From DASYKT01 sp035995185 (GTDB lineage: Bacteria; Acidobacteriota; Blastocatellia; Pyrinomonadales; Pyrinomonadaceae), in the NCBI GenBank assembly GCA_035995185.1, contig DASYKT010000042.1, positions 1 through 64,000 of the forward strand: 64,000 bases of DNA, in the 5' to 3' direction. Made by a program: the position numbers and the translations under genes. Below are positions 17,814 through 26,114 of this stretch, piece after piece. Numbering within the stretch: the first letter of the stretch is position 1; every line of letters begins with the position of its first letter. The notes beneath the pieces are model-generated. The model was not told the DNA's origin, ran no database searches, and saw nothing but the letters and a program-made list of their open reading frames with translations.

Positions 17814-18362
17814 ATGTCATTAAAAATCGAGAATCAATCAACTATCGATCTGCCGAAGAAAACCGACGAAACGCTGGAAAAAATTCTTAAGAGCGTGCCG
17901 ATCGAGCATATGCGCGGGCTGGAGAAACTTCGCCTGGTGGATTTTATCAATGAGCCGCGTCTGAAAAATATGAATATTCCGATGAAGTCCGACCTGCCCG
18001 GGCTTTATCATCCGCGGATGGGAAACCAATCGGCGTGGATGGAAATATCAACCGGCGCGCTGCTAAAACCGACCGAAAGTTATTTTAACCGGATAATGCC
18101 CAGGATGGCTTTTAAATCGAATATGGCTGGGCTGATCTTTTCGCTTATCGGGCAGCACTATTATCTGACCTTGCGGCATTCGGTCAAGAGAAATGCGCTC
18201 GAACAGCAAGTGCGCCAGTACGCGGAAAAACAGCTCCGCTCGTGGAGCGATAAGCAGGCAGAAAACAACTGGCGAGGGAAATTGTTCAAGCCCTTCCGCC
18301 CGCTGCTCGAACGCTGGGCAAAATGGCTGAATAAAAAGGCGGCGCAGACGAAAAAGAAATAA
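17814..18362 (+). CDS. Conserved-looking protein of unknown function
   Basis: A 182-residue protein without signal peptide. It ends in a strongly basic tail (KWLNKKAAQTKKK). Its middle has a hydrophobic helix SNMAGLIFSLIGQHYYLTLRH. The spacing of IGQHYY followed by LRH recalls an H-E-x-x-H zincin helix in which the first His and Glu have been lost, but this is only a resemblance. No neighbour is clearly linked. A sigma70-like promoter lies directly upstream. Confidence 0.5.
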   Translation: MSLKIENQSTIDLPKKTDETLEKILKSVPIEHMRGLEKLRLVDFINEPRLKNMNIPMKSDLPGLYHPRMGNQSAWMEISTGALLKPTESYFNRIMPRMAFKSNMAGLIFSLIGQHYYLTLRHSVKRNALEQQVRQYAEKQLRSWSDKQAENNWRGKLFKPFRPLLERWAKWLNKKAAQTKKK

Positions 18363-18531
18363 TGAATAATGGACAGTGAATAGTGATTAATGAAAAATAA
18401 TCTTCTCAGCAAAAGTCCCACGATTTTGCTTTGAGAGTGATAAAGACAGCTAAATCAAATTTAAGGAGCCGTGAAACGGTTAGTGACAGAAAATCTTCAT
18501 TAATCACTAATCATTCACCATTATTAATTTC
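18361..18531. repeat. Inverted pair of word-like repeats
   Basis: The arm at about 18363-18396 (aataatggacagtgaatagt then gattaatgaa) is nearly the reverse complement of 18496-18529 (cttcattaatcactaatcat then tcaccattattaa). About 100 bases lie between, with no convincing gene. This is MITE-like in form but lacks visible target duplications. The second arm extends the reading frame of the next gene upstream of its true start. Confidence 0.7.
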
Positions 18532-18532
18532 T

Positions 18533-18931
18533 ATGAATTTCTGGCTGGTAAAATCCGAACCCGACGCTTATTCGTATGACGACCTGGTAAAGGACGGCAA
18601 GACCGATTGGACCGGCGTGCGCAATTTTATGGCGCGCAATAATCTTAAAGCGATGAAGAAGGGCGACAAGGTCCTCTATTATCATTCGGTCACGGAAAAA
18701 ACCGTGGTCGGGTTGTCGAAAGTTTCAAAGGAATTTTTTCCCGACCCGACAGATGAACAATGGGCGGCGGTTGAGTTGGAGCCGGTTAAAAAATTCAAGA
18801 AACCGGTCACGCTGGCGGAAATAAAAGCACAGCCTGATCTGGCCAATATGTACCTGGTCAGGCAAGGCAGGCTTTCGGTAACTCCGCTGACCAAAAATGA
18901 ATTCGATCTGATCGTCGATATGGCTAAGTAG
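18533..18931 (+). CDS. EVE domain protein
   Basis: A 132-residue single-domain protein of the EVE/YTH-like PUA fold. It begins MNFWLVKSEPDAYSYDDL and includes WTGVRNFMARNNLKAMKKGD and VLYYHS, the characteristic run of the family. EVE domains are thought to recognise modified bases in RNA or DNA, and in some bacteria are fused to restriction-type nucleases; here it is free-standing. The ATG at 18533 is chosen because the family starts there. The longer frame only adds repeat-encoded residues. The next gene starts 10 bases after the stop. Confidence 0.88.
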   Translation: MNFWLVKSEPDAYSYDDLVKDGKTDWTGVRNFMARNNLKAMKKGDKVLYYHSVTEKTVVGLSKVSKEFFPDPTDEQWAAVELEPVKKFKKPVTLAEIKAQPDLANMYLVRQGRLSVTPLTKNEFDLIVDMAK

Positions 18932-18941
18932 AGGAAGCTAA

Positions 18942-19337
18942 ATGGAATTGATCGACCGCATCAGGGCCAACGCAGAATTGGTGATACAGCAATTTCCCGA
19001 TCAGGAACTTGGCTATGACGAGCGGTCGGTAGAGTGGCTTGACGGGTTTATCGAACGACAGCGTTTAAGGATGGATCCCGACAAATTCGAAGGCATAAGT
19101 CAGACACTGGGAAGTTTCCTCGGCGAATGTATCTGCCGGAATTTCGCCGGGCGTTGGGAAGAAAATGAACATGGAGCGGCGGTCGTTTTTAGCGACGGTA
19201 ACGCGTGTTTTCCGATCAATAAAGTAGGCAAGCAATTTGCCAACGGCGCCGACGATTCCGTGCTGAGTTTTTATCAAACAATTCCTGTTCTTTTTGGAAA
19301 TCAATCTATTTTTGGGGACGAACAGAATGCTATCTGA
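18942..19337 (+). CDS. Small protein of unknown function next to the ATP-grasp gene
   Basis: A 131-residue soluble protein. Features seen are an N-terminal amphipathic helix, GYDERSVEWLDGFIERQR, then GSFLGECICRN and a strand region with WEENEHGAAVVFSDGNACFPINKV. This resembles small uncharacterised proteins of the DUF3806 or immunity-like type, but I cannot assign it. Its stop overlaps the start of the ATP-grasp gene by 11 bases, so the two are probably translated together. Confidence 0.55.
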   Translation: MELIDRIRANAELVIQQFPDQELGYDERSVEWLDGFIERQRLRMDPDKFEGISQTLGSFLGECICRNFAGRWEENEHGAAVVFSDGNACFPINKVGKQFANGADDSVLSFYQTIPVLFGNQSIFGDEQNAI

Positions 19338-20682
19338 AGCGGTCGCACATTACCATAAGCTCTTAGAAGACAACGAATTAGCGGAATCCTCACGAAAGAA
19401 ATTAAGTGACGGGCTGGAACAGGCTAAATTGATCTTTGGCGGGCGTCCGCTGTCGCCCTATCTGCGTCCGCATTTCGTAATGGAAAGCGATTGGAAACGG
19501 ATCACCGGCATTTGTGAAACGATCTGGAGCGCGCTGCAAAAGGTTAAAGACGCTGCCATTGAGAGCGAAGAAATTCTCAGCGAGTTGGGTGTTACGTCAG
19601 AGATAGAACGCGACCTGGTTTCCATCGATCCGAAATACAAGCAGGTCTCAGCCTCAGCGCGTCTTGATTCTTTTCTGACCGAAGACACCTACAGCTATGT
19701 CGAGCTTAACGGCGAGAGCCCGGCCGGGATCGCTTTTGCCGATTCGGCGACCGAGATCTTTCAAACGCTGCCGGTAATGCAAAAATTTGCGGAAACTTAC
19801 AAGCTGCAAAGTTTGGAAGGACGTTCGAAAATGCTGGGGGTCTTGCTTTCCAGTTACGAGGAATTTCTTGGGCACAAGCCGGAGCATAAACCGACGATCG
19901 CGATCATCGATCTGAAAGATCTGCCGACCATAAAAGAATTTGAACTTTTCAAGGAGTATTTTGAATCTCAGGGGTATCCCTCGATCATTTGCGCGCCGCA
20001 GGATCTGGAATTTTCCGGCGGGCGGCTGCGCAGCGGTGAGTTTGAGATCGACATCGTCTATAAACGGCTGCTGGTCAATGAATATATTCCGATCATCGAC
20101 CAGGCACCGGCGCTGCTTGACGCGTATCGGGCCGGCGCGATCTGTATGGCCAACAGTTTTCGTTCCAAGCTGGTTCACAAGAAAGCCATCTTTGCCGTGC
20201 TCACCAACGAACGCTATGCCCATCTTTTTAACGAAGAAGAATTAAAAGCGATCCAGGCGCACGTCCCCTGGACGCGCAAATTTCGCGAAGAAAAAACCGT
20301 TCATAATAATGAGCAGATCGAGCTGGTCGATTTCACCCGGCAAAACGCGCACAAGCTGGTCTTAAAACCCAACGACGATTACGGCGGCCACGGGATCTAC
20401 ATCGGCTGGAGCGTTTCTGAAAGCGAGTGGGAAGAGGCGATCAAAAAAGCGCTGGCGGACGGCGATTACCTGGTGCAGGAACGCGTGAAAACCAGCAAGG
20501 AAGTTTTCCCGGCGTTGACGGACGATGGCGGGATCGAATTTGTCGAGCAGCTGGTCGATCTCGACCCGCTGCTTTTTGACGGGCGGGTAGGCTCGGCTTT
20601 TACCCGTCTTTCGTTCACCGAACTCGCCAATGTTTCCAGCGGCGGCGGCATGGTGCCGACATTCATCATTAAGGAAAGCTAA
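19327..20682 (+). CDS. Circularly permuted ATP-grasp protein
   Basis: A 451-residue protein of the circularly permuted ATP-grasp type, related to glutathionylspermidine-synthase-like ligases. Recognisable parts are SYVELNGESPAGIAFAD at about residue 120, a Rossmann-like middle (TIAIIDLKDLPTIKEFE), the nucleotide lysine region KLVLKPNDDYGGHGIYIG, and EFVEQLVDLDPLLFDGR near the end. It probably forms an amide or peptide-like bond with ATP; the substrate is unknown. The ATG at 19327 is favoured over an in-frame TTG at 19294. It is flanked by a 131-residue partner gene and a secreted metalloprotease gene one base downstream, possibly an operon making and handling a modified peptide (inference). 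Confidence 0.7.
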   Translation: MLSEAVAHYHKLLEDNELAESSRKKLSDGLEQAKLIFGGRPLSPYLRPHFVMESDWKRITGICETIWSALQKVKDAAIESEEILSELGVTSEIERDLVSIDPKYKQVSASARLDSFLTEDTYSYVELNGESPAGIAFADSATEIFQTLPVMQKFAETYKLQSLEGRSKMLGVLLSSYEEFLGHKPEHKPTIAIIDLKDLPTIKEFELFKEYFESQGYPSIICAPQDLEFSGGRLRSGEFEIDIVYKRLLVNEYIPIIDQAPALLDAYRAGAICMANSFRSKLVHKKAIFAVLTNERYAHLFNEEELKAIQAHVPWTRKFREEKTVHNNEQIELVDFTRQNAHKLVLKPNDDYGGHGIYIGWSVSESEWEEAIKKALADGDYLVQERVKTSKEVFPALTDDGGIEFVEQLVDLDPLLFDGRVGSAFTRLSFTELANVSSGGGMVPTFIIKES

Positions 20683-20683
20683 T

Positions 20684-22150
20684 ATGAAAAAGTTATTTTT
20701 TTCTCTAGCTATTGCGTTACTCGGCCTGGCGCCGGTCCAGGCGCAAAACCGTGATCAGCTTTTTATCTTAAAAGAAACTCCGGCAGCGGGGATCGGTAAA
20801 TTTTCGCCGGCCGCTGTCCGTGAAAGTGAGATACAGGTCAACTTTGACAGCCTGCTTCGGGGAAATGCCGCTCGATTAAGGATCACACTTTTTGACGATA
20901 AAACCTATGAGGCGGTCCAGCGGGTTTCCGAAGGGTTTGAGATGCGCGCGATCGACGATTTTACCTGGCGCGGAAAGATCATCAGTGGAAAATTCGAAGG
21001 CGATGTAATTTTGACGGCTAAGAAAGGTTTTATGTCGGGCCTCATTTATTCGCCCGAAGCCGTTTATGAGATCACGCCGCGAGGCAAAAAAAATGTTTTG
21101 ATGCAGCTGGACCAGGACCGCTTTCCACCATGCGGCGGCGCGGTTGCGGGTGAAACCGCGAAAGAAAAGCAGCTTGAAAGTGCCCTGGCCGGCGTCGATT
21201 CCGGTGACCGCATAGATGTAATGGTCGTTTATACGACGGCGACCAAAAATATCGCCGGCGGCGATACTCAGGCGCAGACCATTGCTCAAAGCGCGATCGA
21301 TGTCTCGAATACTACCTATCTAAACAGCAAGATTCTGCAGCGCATCAGGCTCGTTCACACGCAGGAACACGTTTATACCGAGGTTGATTTCAATACCGAT
21401 CTGACGAACCTGCGCAACAACACGGCGATCCAGGCTTTGCGAAACGAAAAGCAAGCCGATCTGGTGGATATGATGAGTGAAACCGGGGGCGCGTGCGGCA
21501 TCGGTTACCTGATGGGGTCGGTCGCCGGAAATCAAAATAACGCCTTTACGGTTACGGCCCGCTCCTGCGCGGTAGGAAACCTGAGCTTTCCTCATGAGCT
21601 CGGCCACAATATGGGCAGCGCCCATAATCCGGAAAATGGCTCCGGCGGGACATTTTCTTATAGCTTTGGCCATTGGATCAACGGTTCTTACCGGACGGTA
21701 ATGTCGTATGTCGATCCCTGCACCTCGGGGTGTACGCGCCGCCCGTATTTTTCAAACCCCGGCATAATTTTTAATGGAGTACCGACCGGAATTGAAAACG
21801 CCCGCGACAATGCCCGCTCCATCAACAACACTTCGAATGCGATTGCCGCCTACCGGTATAGCGGGAGCAGTTTGGCTCTGAATAGCCTGAACAGCGGCGA
21901 GATCGTTCCGCGAAATATTTTGCGCACGATCGAATGGGCGACGGATAATATCGCGAGCGGCAATGTAAAGATCGAGATTTCCCGCGATACGACCACGACC
22001 TGGGAAACCCTGCTCGCCGGCACGCCAAACGACGGCACTCAGGTGATCAGCATCGGCGGACGCCCGACAAAATCCGCGAGACTCAGAATTACAAGTGTCG
22101 AAAATCCAACGGTGAGCGATACGAGTATCAGGAATTTTGTTATTAAGTGA
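20684..22150 (+). CDS. Secreted M12-type zinc metalloprotease
   Basis: A 488-residue exported protease. A signal peptide ends near APVQAQ. A propeptide-like region runs to about residue 170. The catalytic domain contains the full metzincin motif HELGHNMGSAH (His304, Glu305, His308, His314) and a Met-turn VMSYVDP. Paired cysteines near the active site (ACGIGY, CTSGCTRRP) probably form disulphides. The last 90 residues form an Ig-like beta domain. It belongs to the reprolysin/M12B-like group and acts outside the cytoplasm. The ATG at 20684 follows the previous stop by one base. Confidence 0.88.
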   Translation: MKKLFFSLAIALLGLAPVQAQNRDQLFILKETPAAGIGKFSPAAVRESEIQVNFDSLLRGNAARLRITLFDDKTYEAVQRVSEGFEMRAIDDFTWRGKIISGKFEGDVILTAKKGFMSGLIYSPEAVYEITPRGKKNVLMQLDQDRFPPCGGAVAGETAKEKQLESALAGVDSGDRIDVMVVYTTATKNIAGGDTQAQTIAQSAIDVSNTTYLNSKILQRIRLVHTQEHVYTEVDFNTDLTNLRNNTAIQALRNEKQADLVDMMSETGGACGIGYLMGSVAGNQNNAFTVTARSCAVGNLSFPHELGHNMGSAHNPENGSGGTFSYSFGHWINGSYRTVMSYVDPCTSGCTRRPYFSNPGIIFNGVPTGIENARDNARSINNTSNAIAAYRYSGSSLALNSLNSGEIVPRNILRTIEWATDNIASGNVKIEISRDTTTTWETLLAGTPNDGTQVISIGGRPTKSARLRITSVENPTVSDTSIRNFVIK

Positions 22151-22201
22151 CGAAGTCCAGTTCTGGCCGAATTGTGCTAAAATCGGGTGTGTGAGGCAGT
22201 T

Positions 22202-22411
22202 ATGGGTAATTTAATAATTGAGATACCGATGAAGATCAATCGCTCTTTTCGAGTGGATGATGAAAAAAAGGCGGCGGAACTTTTACGCGAATTGGAAAAA
22301 CTTAATAGCGATCCGTTTGAAAATGTGACGGGAATTTGGAAAGGGCGGGAAGAGAAAGAAGAAGATCTTACGAGAAAACTTCGACAAAAAAGTAATTTGC
22401 GACATGGATGA
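22202..22411 (+). CDS. Antitoxin-like protein of a VapBC-type module
   Basis: A 69-residue charged protein. It begins with a short strand (LIIEIPMKINRSF), has a helical middle (DEKKAAELLRELEKL) and a basic tail. The size, acidic/basic pattern and position directly before a PIN-domain gene (8-base overlap) fit the antitoxin of a VapBC pair. The DNA-binding class is not clear. The ATG at 22202 is preferred over a GTG five codons upstream. The last 20 residues probably wrap the toxin, as in known pairs. Confidence 0.65.
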   Translation: MGNLIIEIPMKINRSFRVDDEKKAAELLRELEKLNSDPFENVTGIWKGREEKEEDLTRKLRQKSNLRHG

Positions 22412-22781
22412 GCATTTAATAGACACCAATGTATTGTCGAAGATCTTTTACGGTAATGTCGAAGTAAAAACTTTTCTGGCAAGTCTCAAAATAGGTATAG
22501 ACACTATTGTTTATATCGAATGTATTCAGGGCTCAATTTCCAATTCAGATAAAAATCTCATAAAACGCAGTCTGCAAAGTCTCAAATTTTACCCACTAAA
22601 TGATCAAATAGCTCAAACTGCGATCGAACTGATAGATAAATATTCGAACTCGCGCGGATTGTTCCTCGCCGACGCGATGATTGCCGCTACCGCTATTGAA
22701 TACGGTCTCACGTTGATTACATTCAATGTAGATGATTTTAAGTTTATCAAGGAATTAAAGATTCTGACGCCGGTAATTTGA
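22404..22781 (+). CDS. PIN-domain toxin (VapC-like ribonuclease)
   Basis: A 125-residue PIN-domain protein. Acidic catalytic residues are visible: Asp8 in LIDTNVLSK, Glu in YIECIQG at about residue 46, and two Asp in FLADAMIAATA and FNVDDF. VapC toxins are magnesium-dependent endoribonucleases that cut specific tRNA or rRNA sites. The preceding small gene is the likely antitoxin. Unusually, the stop codon shares a base with the ATG of the acyl-CoA carboxyltransferase gene, so the toxin-antitoxin pair is translationally linked to a metabolic gene. Confidence 0.85.
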   Translation: MDEHLIDTNVLSKIFYGNVEVKTFLASLKIGIDTIVYIECIQGSISNSDKNLIKRSLQSLKFYPLNDQIAQTAIELIDKYSNSRGLFLADAMIAATAIEYGLTLITFNVDDFKFIKELKILTPVI

Positions 22782-24406
22782 TGAAGCCATCAGACAAAAA
22801 ATCACGCCTACGCGAGCTCGCCGAAGAGTTTCAGGTTTTGGAAAAGAAGCTGAAGCTGGGCGGCGGTGTGGAAAAGATCGAGAAAATTCACTCGCAGGGA
22901 AAATTGACCGCGCGCGAACGCGTTCACCTCCTCTTTGACGAGAACGAATACCAGCAGGAGATCGGCTTGCTGGTCGCTTACGATGAATATAAAGGGCAGG
23001 CACCGGCGGCGGCCGTTGTAACTACGGTCGGCAAGATCAAAGGTCGGGAATGTGTGGTCGTTGCCAACGACGCCACGATAAAAGCCGGCGCGTGGTATCC
23101 CGAAACTATCAAGAAAATCCTGCGCGCGCAGGAGATCGCCATGCGCAACCATGTGCCGATCATCTATCTGGTTGATTCAGCAGGGGTTAACCTACCATAT
23201 CAAGGCGGTGTTTTTCCCGGCCAGTATGGCGCGGCGCGCATTTTTTATTACAATTCGATCATGCGCCGCTATCTGAAAACTCCGCAGATCGCCGCCGTGA
23301 TGGGAATGTGCGTGGCGGGCGGCGCCTATCTTCCGGCGTTGTCCGATGTGATCCTAATGGTTGAAGGGACTTCGTTCATGGGCCTGGGCGGAGCAAATTT
23401 GGTCAAAGGCGCGACCGGCCAAACGATCGACAACGAATCTCTCGGCGGCGCGATGACCCACAATGCAATCTCCGGCGTGGCGCACTACCGCGTGGCGAAC
23501 GACAAGGAATGTTTGGAAAAAATTCGCAGGCTGGTTGCCGAATTGCCGAACAAAGAAACGCCGAAAGTTTCCGTCACCGGTTCAAAACCGCCAAAGAACC
23601 AGGCGGAAAAACTTTACGACATTCTGCCCGCAGACCACCGCCAGCCATACGACATGCGCGAAGTTCTGCACTGCATTCTCGACGGCGGCGAGCTTGATGA
23701 ATTTCAGGCCGACTTTGCTAAAGAGATGATCTGCGGCACGGCGCGGATCGGCGGCATTCATATCGGCGTGATCGCCAACTCCCGCGGAATGATCAAAGGA
23801 AAAACCGGCGAGCCCCCGAAATTCGGAGGGATCGTTTACACGGATTCGGCGGAAAAAACCGCTTACTTTATCGAAAACTGCAACCGGCATGGGACGCCGA
23901 TCCTGTTCGTCCAGGACGTTTCCGGTTTTATGGTCGGGGCGGAAGCTGAGCATTCCGGCATCATTCGCGCGGGCGCGCATTTTGTCGAAGCGATGGCCTG
24001 CGCCACCGTGCCTAAGCTTGTGCTGACCATCAACCACGCCTCGGGCGCGGGTTACTATGCCATGGCCGGGCAGGGATTCGATCCCGATTTTATCTTCTCG
24101 CTGCCGACGGGGAGGATGGGCGTAATGGAAGGCGATTCGGCGGCGCAGGCGATCTTTGGCACCCAGCTCGAAAAACTTAAAAAAGAAGGCAAAGGGCCGG
24201 ACGAAGCCTTAAAAGCTGAAATGGAAAAAGTACGCGAGACCTACGACCGCGAACTCGACGCCAAACATGCCGCAGCTCGCGGGTTGCTCGATGCTATTGT
24301 GGTGCCGGAAGATCTCCGCTCGGCTTTGCAGCTTGCTTTACAGACATCCCTGAATTCGAGCCGTCCGCATATCGGCGCCTTTGTCTTGCCGCCCGACCTG
24401 CACTGA
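22781..24406 (+). CDS. Acyl-CoA carboxylase carboxyltransferase subunit (beta)
   Basis: A 541-residue biotin-dependent carboxyltransferase that moves a carboxyl group from biotin to an acyl-CoA, such as propionyl- or methylcrotonyl-CoA. The two crotonase-like halves are clear: N-terminal IYLVDSAGVNLPYQGG, MGMCVAGGAYLPALSD and GTSFMGLGGANLVKGATG; C-terminal PILFVQDVSGFMVGAEAE, NHASGAGYYAMAGQGF and GRMGVMEGDSAAQAIFG. The length and LP-x-Q-G-G-V-F-P phrase are closest to methylcrotonyl-type beta subunits. No biotin carboxylase gene lies in the window, so the alpha subunit is elsewhere. It is coupled to the toxin gene by TGATG. Confidence 0.88.
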   Translation: MKPSDKKSRLRELAEEFQVLEKKLKLGGGVEKIEKIHSQGKLTARERVHLLFDENEYQQEIGLLVAYDEYKGQAPAAAVVTTVGKIKGRECVVVANDATIKAGAWYPETIKKILRAQEIAMRNHVPIIYLVDSAGVNLPYQGGVFPGQYGAARIFYYNSIMRRYLKTPQIAAVMGMCVAGGAYLPALSDVILMVEGTSFMGLGGANLVKGATGQTIDNESLGGAMTHNAISGVAHYRVANDKECLEKIRRLVAELPNKETPKVSVTGSKPPKNQAEKLYDILPADHRQPYDMREVLHCILDGGELDEFQADFAKEMICGTARIGGIHIGVIANSRGMIKGKTGEPPKFGGIVYTDSAEKTAYFIENCNRHGTPILFVQDVSGFMVGAEAEHSGIIRAGAHFVEAMACATVPKLVLTINHASGAGYYAMAGQGFDPDFIFSLPTGRMGVMEGDSAAQAIFGTQLEKLKKEGKGPDEALKAEMEKVRETYDRELDAKHAAARGLLDAIVVPEDLRSALQLALQTSLNSSRPHIGAFVLPPDLH

Positions 24407-24478
24407 AATTTCTACAGTACTGAATCTGTAATTTACAGCCACCCGAATACAGCAACAGGGCATCTAACCTTTTAGAAA

Positions 24479-24532
24479 GGCGGGAGAAGCGTGTTTTTCG
24501 AGGCTTCTAAAACAGTAGTTGTATTGCCCGCC
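24479..24532 (+). promoter_or_regulatory. Structured leader upstream of the basic secreted protein
   Basis: Two nested inverted repeats: outer GGCGGG (24479-24484) with CCCGCC (24527-24532), and inner AGAAGC (24485-24490) with GCTTCT (24503-24508). The GC-rich outer stem has no T run after it, so it is not a standard terminator. It could be a 5' leader structure for the gene at 24581 or the end of the carboxyltransferase mRNA. Confidence 0.4.
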
Positions 24533-24580
24533 CGATTGTGAAACAATTTGAGCACAGAACTTTTTAAGGGGGATTAAAAT

Positions 24581-24928
24581 ATGACTAGAAAACTTCTTAC
24601 CGCAATTTTCGGATTAGCACTGGTGTTTTTAGTATCTTCGGCCGCAAAGGCCCAGGATGGCCCGGTCGATAGGACCAAAGAGGTCACCATGACCGGCGCC
24701 AGCAAAACCAAGCACGCGACGCAGAACACCTATCACAAAGGCAAATACAAAAGCAAAAAAGGTTATCACAAGGGGAAAAGGGTCACGAAATACTCAGCCC
24801 ATAAAACTAAAGTGACGACCAAGCATCTGAGTCACAAGACCAAAGTGAAAACAAAACATTGGACACACAAAACCAAAAGAGGTACTCAGAAGGTATTTAG
24901 CAAAACCAAAAATGTCATAACCAATTAG
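24581..24928 (+). CDS. Small secreted Lys/His/Thr-rich protein
   Basis: A 115-residue exported protein. The signal peptide ends at AAKAQD. The mature part of about 90 residues is extremely basic and built of degenerate repeats (HKGKYKSKKGYHKGKR; HKTKVTTKHLSHKTKVKTKH), rich in Lys, Thr and His and poor in hydrophobic residues. It should be unfolded on its own and could bind polyanions such as DNA, LPS or extracellular polysaccharide. It resembles histone-H1-like tails but carries an export signal. A good RBS (AAGGGGG) precedes the ATG and a terminator follows, so it forms its own unit. Confidence 0.75.
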   Translation: MTRKLLTAIFGLALVFLVSSAAKAQDGPVDRTKEVTMTGASKTKHATQNTYHKGKYKSKKGYHKGKRVTKYSAHKTKVTTKHLSHKTKVKTKHWTHKTKRGTQKVFSKTKNVITN

Positions 24929-24964
24929 CCTGTTAAAGCAGGGAACTATTATTATTTAACGAGG

Positions 24965-24996
24965 GGCGGCTGAACTGATAAGTTAGCTGCCCTTTT
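24965..24996 (+). terminator. Rho-independent terminator
   Basis: GGGCGGCT pairs with AGCTGCCC (one G-T pair) around a 12-base loop, followed by TTTT. It ends the transcript of the small basic secreted protein. Confidence 0.8.
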
Positions 24997-25018
24997 CAAG
25001 CTTTACCGTTCTTAAAGT

Positions 25019-25582
25019 ATGAACAATAAAAAAGAATTGTCACCGGAACAACGTAAAGAACTGCTCACAATATTAAAAGACCGGTTTGAGAAAAACATGG
25101 ACCGCCATAAAGGCCTGGAATGGGCTAAGGTGCAGGCAAAGCTGGAAGCCGGCGCTGAAAAACTGTGGTCGCTGAGTGAAATGGAAAGCACCGGCGGTGA
25201 ACCGGACGTTGCCGGGTTTGATAAAAAAACGGGTGAATACATTTTTTATGATTGTTCAGCGGAAAGCCCCAAAGGCCGCCGAAGTCTTTGTTACGACCGC
25301 GAGGCACTGGAAAAAAGAAAAGAACATAAACCGGAAAACACCGCTATCGATATGGCGGCTGCCATGGGTATAGAGCTTTTAACGGAAGAGCAATACCGGG
25401 AGCTGCAGAAACTGGGAAATTTCGATGCGAAAACATCGAGCTGGATCGAAACACCTTCCGATATTAGAAAACTCGGCGGAGCTCTCTTTTGCGATTTCCG
25501 CTACGACAAAGTTTTCACGTATCACAATGGCGCGGACTCTTATTATGCCCCCAGGGGATTCCGCGGCTTGCTGAGAGTGTGA
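25019..25582 (+). CDS. DUF4256 family protein
   Basis: A 187-residue soluble protein matching the DUF4256 pattern: an N-terminal helix (LSPEQRKELLTILKDRFEKN), WAKVQAKLEAGAEKLWSLSEME, GGEPDVAGFDKKTGEYIFYD and DCSAESPKGRRSLCYDREAL, ending with FCDFRYDKVFTYHNGADSYY. The function of the family is unknown; it is often annotated as a stress-type protein. Start ATG at 25019. It precedes an NTF2-like gene by 21 bases in the same direction. Confidence 0.8.
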   Translation: MNNKKELSPEQRKELLTILKDRFEKNMDRHKGLEWAKVQAKLEAGAEKLWSLSEMESTGGEPDVAGFDKKTGEYIFYDCSAESPKGRRSLCYDREALEKRKEHKPENTAIDMAAAMGIELLTEEQYRELQKLGNFDAKTSSWIETPSDIRKLGGALFCDFRYDKVFTYHNGADSYYAPRGFRGLLRV

Positions 25583-25603
25583 ACCCCAAACCCCCAAAAT
25601 CAT

Positions 25604-26050
25604 ATGACCATCGAAGAAAACAGAACGAGAAACGAAGCCGCGATCCAGGAGTTGGTAGACGGTTTCGTAAAGGCGATTCGCGCCAAAGATATTGACGGAG
25701 TTATGTCCGTTTTTGCTCCGGAGATCGTTTCATTCGACTTCGGTCCCCCGCTGCAACACGGGGGCGGCGAGACGTTCATGAAACGCTGGCAAGAGCTTTT
25801 CGAGTCGTACCAAGATCCGATCAACTACGAGGTTCGCGATCTAAGCATTACTGCGGGCGAAGACATTGCATTCAGCCATAGTCTCAACCGGATCGGAGGC
25901 ACGATGAAGAACGGACTGAAGACCGATCGCTGGCTGCGTTGGACTGCTTGTTACCGTAAAATCAATGGCAAGTGGTTGATCGTTCACGAACAAGTCTCGG
26001 TTCCTGTCGATGGGGGAAGCGGCAAGGCAATGATGGATCTAAAGCCGTAA
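25604..26050 (+). CDS. SnoaL/NTF2-like protein
   Basis: A 148-residue protein with the NTF2-like (SnoaL or DUF4440) cone fold: an N-terminal helix (AAIQELVDGFVKAIRAKDIDGVMSVFA as two parts), a GPPLQHGG turn, and strands ending WLRWTACYRKINGKWLIVHEQ. Such proteins are small ketosteroid-isomerase-like enzymes or binding proteins. The substrate is unknown. It lies between the DUF4256 gene and the convergent PadR regulator gene. Confidence 0.82.
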   Translation: MTIEENRTRNEAAIQELVDGFVKAIRAKDIDGVMSVFAPEIVSFDFGPPLQHGGGETFMKRWQELFESYQDPINYEVRDLSITAGEDIAFSHSLNRIGGTMKNGLKTDRWLRWTACYRKINGKWLIVHEQVSVPVDGGSGKAMMDLKP

Positions 26051-26114
26051 CAATTAACATGATTAACTGTGCCGTGGGATCGGTGGATCATAGCTCAGTT
26101 ATTTACATTTGCGA

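Noticed and set aside
18431..18532. Longer start for the EVE protein
   Set aside because: The extra residues are encoded by a word-like repeat arm, and the family begins at the ATG at 18533.
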